Shown: piece by piece, positions 1-5,732 of the stretch
Layout of the letters: every line of letters starts with the position of its first letter
Numbering within the stretch: position 1 is the stretch's first letter
From: an uncultured Collinsella sp.
Lineage (GTDB): Bacteria > Actinomycetota > Coriobacteriia > Coriobacteriales > Coriobacteriaceae
Assembly: GCA_900553705.1 (NCBI GenBank)
Contig: USEK01000051.1
Coordinates: 1-8,861, forward strand
Direction of reading: 5' to 3'
DNA: 8,861 nucleotides
Notes under the pieces: generated by a model
What the model was told of the DNA's origin: nothing
The model's input: the letters and a program-made list of their open reading frames with translations, nothing else
Databases searched by the model: none
Position numbers and translations under genes: made by a program

Positions 1-48
1 TCTACACTCGACTAGTCGTCGGCAGCGTCAGATGTGTATAAGAGACAG
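1..48 (+). other. Illumina Nextera i5 adapter left on the contig end
   Basis: This is library sequence, not genome. Bases 1-7 (TCTACAC) match the end of the P5 oligo. Bases 8-15 (TCGACTAG) match a standard 8-base Nextera i5 index, S513 as I recall. Bases 16-29 (TCGTCGGCAGCGTC) are the read-1 adapter, and 30-48 (AGATGTGTATAAGAGACAG) are the 19-bp Tn5 mosaic end. Real sequence therefore begins at 49. The block should be trimmed, and reading frames entering it are artefacts. Confidence 0.98.
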
Positions 49-2330
49 ATGATGAGGTGTCCGAGGGCGAGGATTCATCCGACGCCACCGGTGGCAAAGA
101 TAAGGGAACCGATAAGATCCCTGTGGTCACGGCCGTAAAAGACATGTTCGCAAGCGTTAAGTCCAACGACATGACGAGCTTTAAGGCATGGCTCGATGCC
201 GGTGGCGACGGCATCGATAAAGAGGTCAACGCCATTCAGTACGGCTACGGCGTATCGCCGGTTGTCTATCGTGCCGGCAAGGGCGATGAGAAGCCTGTCC
301 GGCTGGTGCCCAACGCCATGACCGAGGCCATGAGCGGCGGCGCAAGTTCGGCGGCAACGGTGAGCATGGATTCCATGGGGACCTCGGTCTTTAACGAGAT
401 GATTGACGACCAGAGCCTGCTCGACAGCCAGTACGATGTCGTTGCCGGCCATTGGCCTACGTCTGCCAACGAGGCCGTGATGGTGCTTTCGAGCCGCGGC
501 ACGGTGGGCGATTACACCCTCTATAGCATCGGTGCGCTGGATATCGATGAACTCAACGACCTGGTTAACAGTGCTATGACGGCCGACGGTGGGGTCAAAG
601 CACCCGAGACCGGTACCGACTTTACCTACGACGATGCGCTGTCCACGACGTTTAAGGTGCTGTCGCCGGCCGATGCCTATCGCAAAAACGAAGAGACCGG
701 CATGTGGGCTGACATGTCTGGCGACGCCGACTTTATGGCCGCCAAGGTTGCCGACGGTATCGACGTGCGCATTGTGGGCGTGGTGCGACCTAACGAGACG
801 GCCAATGCGAGTGCATTGTCTCCGGGCATTGCCTATACACATGCGCTGACTCGCCGGCTTATGGAGCGCGCCGCCGATTCGCAGATTGTGCAAGAGCAGC
901 TTGCGCATCCCGAGACGGATGTCTTTACGGGCAAGTCTTTCGATGAACTGCAGGACGAGGCCAAGCAAGGCGTGGATCTGGGCAGCATGTTCAGTGTGGA
1001 CGAGGCGGCGCTCAAGAGCGCGTTCTCGTTCGATGCGTCTGCGCTCTCGGGTGTTGCCGGCGGTATGGACCTGTCGGGTCTTGATTTGTCCGGGCTGGAT
1101 ATTGACCTTTCGGGCGTTGGTAGGGACATCGACTTCAGCGACATCATGGCCAAAGCGCCAACCCCAGATTTCTCGGGCGTCTTTGACGGTCTGGAACTCA
1201 CGCCCGAGCAAATGCAGCAGGTGGGAACGCTTGCCAACCAGCTGTTTGAGGGCTTTTTGCAGTCTGATCAGTTTAAGGCGCTGTCACCCGAAGATCTTAA
1301 AGACGCGTCAAAGCTTGCCGCCGCGTTCTCGGCGTATCTTGAGAGTGATACGGCAGCCCAGCAAATCCTGGCCCAGCTCAAAGCGCTCGGCGGCGATGCC
1401 CTGGCCGAGCGCCTGCAGCAGGCGATGACCGACTATGTGCAAAAGCAGCTGGCTCCGTATCTGCAGCAGGCTATGGATCAGGTGATGAAGTCGATCAGCG
1501 ATCAGATTGCGGCAACGGTGTCAGCTCAGCTCAAGGCAGGCGCGGCAGGGCTCATGGGCCAGATGGCGACGCGGATGTCATCGAGTTTTGCTAGCCTGGC
1601 GAGCGCCATGCGCGTGGATGCGAGTGCCTTTGCTCATGCCATTCACTTCAACATGGACGCCGAGGACCTGAGCTCGCTCATGATGAGCTATGCCAAGGCT
1701 TCGAAGCTCACCTACGACAACAATCTGACCACGTTGGGCTATGCGGACGAGGCCGACCCCATCTCAGTCAAGATTTTCCCGCGCGACTTTGAGGCCAAGG
1801 AGCGCGTGCTCGATCACATCGACGCGTACAACAAGCAGGTCAAAGCCGTCGGCCACGATGAGCAGGCGATCTCGTACACCGACTACATGGGTATCATCAT
1901 GGGCTCGGTGACCGACATCGTGAACACCATCAGCTTGGTGCTCATCGCATTCGTGAGTATCAGCCTGGTGGTGAGCTCCATCATGATCGGCATCATCACC
2001 TACATCAGCGTGCTGGAACGCAAAAAGGAGATTGGCATCCTGCGTGCGATCGGCGCGTCGAAGCGCAACGTGGCCAACGTATTCAATGCCGAGACCTTTA
2101 TCGAGGGCCTCATCGCCGGCGTCTTTGCCATTGTCGTTGTGATGGCCGTGAGCTTTCCGGTTAATGCCTGGGCGCTTGCTGCCAAACAGGTGCCCAATTT
2201 GATGAGCCTGCCCGTGCAGGATGCGCTGGTGCTCATTGCAATTTCGGTGTTACTGACGGTCGTTGCCGGCCTGCTGCCCGCCCGCAGCGCGTCCAGGAAG
2301 GATCCCGTGGAGGCCCTGCGCTCCGAATAA
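49..2330 (+). CDS. ABC transporter permease, FtsX/MacB type, 5'-truncated
   Basis: This is the C-terminal part of a large FtsX-family permease, the membrane half of an ABC transporter that in this group usually exports lipids, peptides or drugs, or works mechanically at the envelope. The reading frame is open from the adapter boundary, so the GTG at 57 is only an internal codon and the true start is missing. Residues are counted from that GTG (757 aa). About 1-610 is an extracytoplasmic domain with Asp/Gly/Leu/Ser repeats (DLSGLDLSGLDIDLSG, about 338-353) and a long helical Gln/Ala-rich stretch after it. Then come three membrane segments near 622-650, 681-708 and 723-742. Between the first two is the typical cytoplasmic loop (ERKKEIGILRAIGASKRNV), and the end is GLLPARSASRKDPVEALRSE, both hallmarks of the family. 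The missing 5' part should hold the first membrane segment and possibly a fused ATPase, as in related actinobacterial proteins. The substrate is unknown. The gene converges on the minus-strand gene at 2624. Confidence 0.9.
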
Positions 2331-2360
2331 TGTGACAAGGGGCGGTCCCTTTGTCACGTT
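2331..2360. repeat. Short hairpin repeat, GTGACAAAGG family, copy 1
   Basis: GTGACAA-GG (2332-2340) faces CCTTTGTCAC (2348-2357), with one unpaired A in the right arm. The hairpin begins one base after the permease stop codon, so it may help end that transcript, but no T-run follows. A second copy of the same sequence, including the flanking T and the trailing GTT, lies at 3982-4012. Confidence 0.75.
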
Positions 2361-2375
2361 GAGACCCTTGCGAAA

Positions 2376-2581
2376 TCGGGGTCTAATACTTTTCCGAGAA
2401 GTGAACGAGTCAAAATGGACCCCCGAAGCATCGACACTTTTGAGATGCAATTTCCTGCGGTTTTGCCAGCCAAATCCTGCGGTTTTGCCAGCCAAATCCT
2501 GCGGTTTTGGTGTCAGAAAATGTCGATGCTTCGGGGGTCCAAATACAGCCGTTCACTTCTCGGAAAAGTATTAGACCTCGA
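2376..2581. repeat. Long inverted repeat (about 206 bp) with tandem-repeat loop
   Basis: The outer arms 2380-2406 and 2551-2577 are perfect complements over 27 bp (left arm begins GGTCTAATACTTTTCC). They extend outward by four more pairs including one G-T. After a symmetric 10-by-10 unpaired stretch (2407-2416 against 2541-2550), the inner arms 2417-2436 and 2521-2540 are perfect over 20 bp (GGACCCCCGAAGCATCGACA). A few T-A pairs follow after one mismatch. The loop of about 75 nt is mostly the 22-bp tandem repeat. No reading frame in it looks like a gene. It sits between two convergent genes and could act on both transcripts, or it could be a small non-autonomous mobile element. Neither role is shown by the sequence. 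Confidence 0.9.
2453..2509. repeat. 22-bp tandem repeat, 2.6 copies
   Basis: The unit starting TCCTGCGGTTTTGCCAGCC occurs at 2453-2474 and, identically, at 2475-2496. A third, partial copy (first 13 bases) lies at 2497-2509. Identical units suggest recent amplification or slippage. The array fills the loop of the long inverted repeat. Confidence 0.92.
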
Positions 2582-2623
2582 GATATAGACGGCGTTTGCG
2601 AGCGTCAATTAGAGCGTAAGCTG

Positions 2624-3757
2624 CTAGTCCTCCTTTGCAGAGAGCATGAGCCTAATTTCCGGATGGGTGTATTCGTCGAACTCTTCCTTGGGCTCGGTGT
2701 CAAAGGTGTAGTACGACTTGATAGATTCGCCCTCCGTCTTGATGCTGATTTTTTCATATAGGGAGCCGGCTAAAAATGCCTGTTTAAATTCATCCGACAG
2801 GCTGCATGGCGTGAGGAGGCCCGGTGTGGCAACGGATATATCCAACCCGTTGAGCGGGGCGCAGAGCGTCGCGATATCCTGCTCGGCGCGGGCGAGGTTG
2901 TCTGCGAGGCTTGCCTCGGGGTCGATCTGACTGGTGTAATCGACGTCCGTGAGCATGCCGTCTGCATCAAAAGAAAGGTAGACATAGGCCGCTTGAGCGC
3001 CGAGGTCATTGTCGCGTAGATAGCCGATAATGCGGTAGCCGTAGTCGTGATACGACTCGTATGGGTCGTCTGCCGCGACGCGTTCGCACGCGGGCTCCAA
3101 GGCATCTTGCGCGATGGCGAGCTGCTCGGCGGCTGCAGCCTTTCTTGCCTGAAGCTCGTTATTTCCCTGGACAAACTGCGGGATGTAGACACCAAGCAGC
3201 ACAATGGCGGGCACTGCGATGAGCGCGATAATCTGTTTCTTGGCGCTCGGAATCGCAACGCCGTATGCAGCCGCCATGGCCTCGGCATTGCTCGAGGTCT
3301 CGGCCAGCACGTCTGCCGCCGTGGCGACTGCCCCCACGGTGCTGGCGACCTCGGCGGCACCGCCCAGGTTGCGTGCGAGATCGTTATCGCTGTTCTTGAG
3401 CAGGCGGCCGGCAGCTTGCGTGGCAAGCACACCGGCGACCTCCGCGGAGCGGTCTTTGTTGGTCTGGGCTACCGCGAGCCTGCTCTGCAGTCCCTCCCAC
3501 TGTTTGCCCTGCATTCCAAAGCGCGGCGCAAGAGCGCAATAGCAAAAGATGGCGAGTTCGATTACGGTGAGTGCGATAGCGGTATATATGCCCGCGGGTT
3601 GGAATTCCTTTTGGTGGAACGCGATATCGTTGATCATTTGGAGCGGCAACATCAACAGGCATGCTACGAACGACATGACGAGTGCGGTCGCTGCGATTTT
3701 GGGGTATGTGCAGTACCGCTGGATGCGTTTCTTTTCTTGTTCGGTGAGCTGCTGCAT
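2624..3757 (-). CDS. Membrane protein of unknown function, three predicted membrane segments
   Basis: I do not recognise this 377-aa protein. From the chosen ATG it has a short charged N-terminus, membrane segments near residues 20-43, 56-78 and 174-196, and an Ala-rich helical linker between the second and third (about 95-165). An Ala/Gln-rich helix follows the third segment, then a hydrophilic C-terminal domain of about 160 residues with many acidic and Tyr residues. Four Cys are spread over the C-terminal two thirds and near the N-terminus, with no metal-site spacing. The frame is open back to 4009, but the upstream part is rich in Arg and Thr, and a good -10 (TATACT) at 3805-3810 places transcription start near 3798. 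I therefore use the ATG at 3757, which has GAGG five bases upstream; 3775 is the alternative. It is monocistronic, convergent with the permease and divergent from the dihydrouridine synthase gene. GAGG plus TAG stop are clear; function is not. Confidence 0.75.
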   Translation of the reverse strand: MQQLTEQEKKRIQRYCTYPKIAATALVMSFVACLLMLPLQMINDIAFHQKEFQPAGIYTAIALTVIELAIFCYCALAPRFGMQGKQWEGLQSRLAVAQTNKDRSAEVAGVLATQAAGRLLKNSDNDLARNLGGAAEVASTVGAVATAADVLAETSSNAEAMAAAYGVAIPSAKKQIIALIAVPAIVLLGVYIPQFVQGNNELQARKAAAAEQLAIAQDALEPACERVAADDPYESYHDYGYRIIGYLRDNDLGAQAAYVYLSFDADGMLTDVDYTSQIDPEASLADNLARAEQDIATLCAPLNGLDISVATPGLLTPCSLSDEFKQAFLAGSLYEKISIKTEGESIKSYYTFDTEPKEEFDEYTHPEIRLMLSAKED

Positions 3758-3804
3758 GGGGGCCTCGACTCTCATCGTTTTTGGGCGATGCGCACACGCT
3801 CTTG

Positions 3805-3840
3805 AGTATAGATGAGTGGAGGGTGTCTGTTGTTCAGACA
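3805..3840 (-). promoter_or_regulatory. Candidate promoter and dyad for the unknown membrane-protein gene
   Basis: On the minus strand a TATACT -10 box lies at 3805-3810, about 48-53 bases before the chosen start. No good -35 is present at 17-18 bp. Instead the perfect dyad TGTCTG-N5-CAGACA (3824-3840) covers the place where the -35 box should be. A strong -10, a weak -35 and an overlapping dyad fit a regulated promoter, but no regulator is identified. Confidence 0.45.
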
Positions 3841-3948
3841 TAGCGGTCAACAGCGTGCTGTTGGTGCTCGCTTGATCGTGGGCGCCATTCACCTTCGTTG
3901 CACAGCGACGACTGGTTGGCTGGTTGGCGTCAAGTAACCGCCTCCGCC

Positions 3949-3978
3949 TTGTGGGCCGCCTCAAGGACAAGGCATAAT
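3949..3978 (+). promoter_or_regulatory. Possible promoter of the dihydrouridine synthase gene
   Basis: TTGTGG (3949-3954) and CATAAT (3973-3978) are separated by 18 bp. If used, transcription would start near 3985, inside the hairpin repeat at 3982-4012. Both boxes are imperfect, so this is a weak call. Confidence 0.3.
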
Positions 3979-3981
3979 GCA

Positions 3982-4012
3982 TGTGACAAAGGGGCGATTC
4001 CTTTGTCACGTT
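3982..4012. repeat. Short hairpin repeat, GTGACAAAGG family, copy 2
   Basis: GTGACAAAGG (3983-3992) and CCTTTGTCAC (4000-4009) are perfect 10-bp arms around a 7-base loop. It has the same orientation and nearly the same loop (GGCGATT against GGCGGTC) as copy 1 at 2331-2360. It lies 17 bases before the dihydrouridine synthase start and could fold in that gene's leader. Confidence 0.8.
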
Positions 4013-4029
4013 CGTTGATCTGAGAGTAG

Positions 4030-4989
4030 ATGTTGATGATTCTATCGTTGGCCCCCATGGAGGGGATTACCGGGCATGTGTTCCGTCGCGTGCATGCGGA
4101 GTGCTTTGGCGCGCTCGATTGTTATTACACGCCGTTTTTGCCGCCGCCGCGGGTGGGAAACCGCTTTGGCGGCAAGGCGCTTAAGGAGATCGATCCTGCC
4201 AACAACCAGGGGCTCAACGTAGTGCCTCAGCTGATGTCCAAGAATGCGGACGAGTTTGTGTGGGCGGCGCAAGTGCTTGCCGACATGGGCTACCGCGAGG
4301 TCAATCTCAACCTTGGCTGCCCCTCGGGGACGGTTGTTGCCAAGGGCAAAGGATCGGGCTTTTTGCGCAACTTGGACGAGCTTGAGGTGTTCTTGAGTGA
4401 CGTGTGTGAGCGCTCTCCGCTGCCGGTATCGGTCAAGACCAGGTTGGGGTTGGAGAGCGACGACGAATACGAGCGCGTGCTCGATCTATATTGCCGCATG
4501 CCGCTGGCAGAGCTGATCGTGCATCCGCGCGTGCAGAAGGACCGTTATGCGGGCTCGCCGCGCAAAGAGTTTTATGGCGAGACGCTGGATCGTGCGCCGT
4601 TCCCGGTCGCCTACAACGGCGATATTTTTGATCTTGAGGATATGGACGCGCTGGTGGAGGCCTATCCCGGCACGCGCCATGTGATGTTGGGGCGTGGCCT
4701 GCTCGCGAATCCCGCTCTGGCTCGCATGGTCAACGGCGGCCTTGCTGCCACGGCAGCCGAACTGCAGCGTTTCCACGACACGCTGTTTGCGGCCTATGCA
4801 GAAGAGATTGGCGGTAACGCGGTCTTTCGTATGAAGGAGTGGTGGTTCTACGCCAAGTGCGCTTTCGCCGACCCCACTACCGTTCACAAGCTCGTACGTA
4901 AGACCAAAAAGGTCGACGAATACCGCGCCGCCGTCGAGCGCGTCTTCCGCGAGCAGCCACTTGCGCCCATAGCCCGCTTCCACGGCTAG
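4030..4989 (+). CDS. tRNA-dihydrouridine synthase (Dus family)
   Basis: This FMN-dependent enzyme reduces uridine to dihydrouridine in tRNA D-loops, using NADPH, in the cytoplasm. The 319-aa protein has the expected order of Dus motifs. LAPMEGIT (7-14) is at the first strand of the TIM barrel. NLGCPSG (94-100) carries the probable catalytic Cys97. VKTRLG (135-140) contains flavin-contacting Lys136. VHPR (164-167) supplies a flavin-site His165. YNGDI (195-199) and MLGRGLLANP (219-228) form the phosphate-binding end of the barrel. The C-terminal helical part (about 240-319) ends soon after, a usual length for the family. Which of the bacterial Dus subtypes it is cannot be told by eye, so no gene letter is given. 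ATG 4030 is used; ATG 4036 is an alternative, and neither has a strong Shine-Dalgarno. The stop codon is followed after one base by a large palindrome. Confidence 0.95.
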   Translation: MLMILSLAPMEGITGHVFRRVHAECFGALDCYYTPFLPPPRVGNRFGGKALKEIDPANNQGLNVVPQLMSKNADEFVWAAQVLADMGYREVNLNLGCPSGTVVAKGKGSGFLRNLDELEVFLSDVCERSPLPVSVKTRLGLESDDEYERVLDLYCRMPLAELIVHPRVQKDRYAGSPRKEFYGETLDRAPFPVAYNGDIFDLEDMDALVEAYPGTRHVMLGRGLLANPALARMVNGGLAATAAELQRFHDTLFAAYAEEIGGNAVFRMKEWWFYAKCAFADPTTVHKLVRKTKKVDEYRAAVERVFREQPLAPIARFHG

Positions 4990-4990
4990 C

Positions 4991-5046
4991 TAGTCATTGG
5001 GGACGTTCTTTAACGACTAGTCATTTAAGAACGTCCCCAATGACTA
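4991..5046. repeat. Palindrome with 20-bp perfect arms after the dus gene
   Basis: TAGTCATTGGGGACGTTCTT (4991-5010) is exactly complementary to 5027-5046. The 16-nt centre holds the smaller palindrome GACTAGTC (5015-5022). It starts one base after the dus stop codon and could stop or protect that mRNA, though there is no T-run. Partial relatives occur at 7169-7180, 7278-7305 and 7363-7393, so this is a repeat family and not a one-off. Confidence 0.88.
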
Positions 5047-5122
5047 TGTTGCAAAAGCTGTACGTCAGCATCCAAAGATGTCGAAAAATGTCGACTTTGG
5101 ATGCTGGTGTACATGTTTGGGT
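5016..5122 (+). repeat. Direct repeat of about 107 bp, left copy
   Basis: This segment, from ACTAGTCATTTAAG to ACATGTTTGGGT, matches 7363-7471 in the same orientation. The first 31 bases are identical. A short variable stretch (5047-5059) with small gaps follows, and then 5060-5122 matches with one substitution (T5065 against C7414). It contains the right half of the palindrome and the terminator hairpin. The two copies bracket the toxin-antitoxin genes and the 428-aa gene. Confidence 0.9.
5053..5113 (-). terminator. Probable intrinsic terminator of the toxin-antitoxin operon
   Basis: CAGCATCCAAAG (5066-5077) pairs with 5095-5106, and the stem continues to 5059/5113 with two wobble pairs. 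The 17-nt loop carries ATGTCGA twice. Read on the minus strand it follows the antitoxin stop codon by about 20 bases and is followed by TTTT (complement of 5053-5056). The T-run is short, so efficiency is uncertain. Confidence 0.55.
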
Positions 5123-5133
5123 GTGGTGGGTAA

Positions 5134-5400
5134 CTAGGCAATCATTGCATCAAGCGTGATGAGCTCCCTGAGTCGCTCCGTGCGTGTTTGCCCATGGCGC
5201 TTTGCTTTTGCGTCAAAGGCTTCAAGGACCGATTCACCCACACGTGCGGATAAAACAACGCTTGGCTCGTCAGAAATCGGCGGCCTTCCCAGCTTGATGG
5301 TGCGACCCTTCGGCCACTCATCTTTTTCGTATGCCTCCGCGGCCTTTTCCAACTCTCCAGGGGCAAATCCGATCATCTTTTCGAGTTGCTTAGCGTCCAT
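5134..5400 (-). CDS. Antitoxin, ribbon-helix-helix type (BrnA-like position)
   Basis: This 88-aa protein should neutralise the toxin encoded just upstream and repress the shared promoter. Residues 47-54 (SVVLSARV) form a short strand, and two helices follow (about 56-70 and 72-84, with RTERLRELITL). That strand-helix-helix pattern is the mark of ribbon-helix-helix DNA-binding proteins. The N-terminal half (1-45), acidic and helical and then GRTIKLGRPPISDE, is a plausible toxin-binding arm. ATG 5400 is chosen because AGGAGG lies four bases before it and overlaps the toxin's TAG stop, so translation is probably coupled. The frame is open further upstream, but that part overlaps the toxin gene and is not protein-like. 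Toxin first, antitoxin second is the gene order of brnTA. The family name is by pattern only. Confidence 0.8.
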   Translation of the reverse strand: MDAKQLEKMIGFAPGELEKAAEAYEKDEWPKGRTIKLGRPPISDEPSVVLSARVGESVLEAFDAKAKRHGQTRTERLRELITLDAMIA

Positions 5401-5408
5401 AGCGCCTC

Positions 5409-5675
5409 CTATCGATCGATCCCGATTTCCCTGAGCACCTTGCGCGTAGGAGGGACAAGGGCGTGGTAAATGATGTAGCCATCTCGATTGGGGCAATATC
5501 GAGCGATGAGCTCCATGAGACGGCTTCTTCCATCAAGTCCAACGAGAACGTAATCGATACCTCCGTTTTCAAGATCACGCCTGAACCATGCAAAAGCGGA
5601 GTTCCAGGCGCAGGTGATATCCGTCTCCGTCAGCCCGTGTTTGAGGGCGTGGGGGTGGATTGCGATGAGCTCCAT
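5409..5675 (-). CDS. BrnT-like toxin of a type II toxin-antitoxin pair
   Basis: This 88-aa basic protein resembles BrnT-type ribonuclease toxins (RelE-like fold). An early HPHALKHGL (residues 7-15) corresponds to the KHG motif. A central strand follows (YVLVGLDGRSRLMELIARY, 42-60), and the end is IIYHALVPPTRKVLREIG (68-85), like the closing helix with conserved Arg. Such toxins cut mRNA and slow growth when the antitoxin is lost. The exact catalytic residues cannot be assigned by eye, and another RelE-superfamily branch is possible. A TTG start at 5711 would add 12 residues, but it lies upstream of the likely -10 box (5691-5696), so ATG 5675 is preferred. The leader would be only about nine bases with GAG as a weak ribosome site. 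The antitoxin gene follows after eight bases. Confidence 0.65.
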   Translation of the reverse strand: MELIAIHPHALKHGLTETDITCAWNSAFAWFRRDLENGGIDYVLVGLDGRSRLMELIARYCPNRDGYIIYHALVPPTRKVLREIGIDR

Positions 5676-5690
5676 AAGTGACTCTCTTTT

Positions 5691-5719
5691 TGTATACAGT
5701 TTTGTAGACAAAAATGCAA
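5691..5719 (-). promoter_or_regulatory. Toxin-antitoxin promoter with two operator-like elements
   Basis: On the minus strand TTGCAT (complement of 5714-5719) and TATACA (complement of 5691-5696) are 17 bp apart, a good sigma-70-type promoter. Two similar near-palindromes lie across it. TGTATACA (5691-5698) covers the -10, and TGTAGACA (5703-5710) lies in the spacer, 12 bp apart or about one helical turn. This is the layout expected for autorepression by a ribbon-helix-helix antitoxin. The boxes are seen directly; the binding is inferred. Confidence 0.65.
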
Positions 5720-5732
5720 GCAGTTAATAGGC

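Noticed and set aside
2..235. Minus-strand frame of 77 codons at the left edge
   Set aside because: It lies over the permease gene, and its end is translated adapter sequence (VSYTHLTLPT).
75..1211. Long minus-strand frame of 378 codons opposite the permease
   Set aside because: Its His/Arg-rich composition without domain logic is the usual shadow of a GC-rich gene; the plus frame has clear FtsX features.
2453..2509. CRISPR-like reading of the 22-bp repeats
   Set aside because: The units are directly adjacent with no spacers.
3047..3805. Plus-strand frame of 252 codons opposite the membrane protein
   Set aside because: It has no recognisable pattern or ribosome site, whereas the minus frame has three clean membrane segments.
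3758..4009. N-terminal extension of the unknown membrane protein up to 4009
   Set aside because: The extension is Arg/Thr-rich, overlaps a hairpin repeat, and lies upstream of the likely -10 box at 3805-3810.
5401..5496. Extended antitoxin start at 5496
   Set aside because: The added 32 residues overlap the toxin gene; AGGAGG directly before ATG 5400 decides the start.
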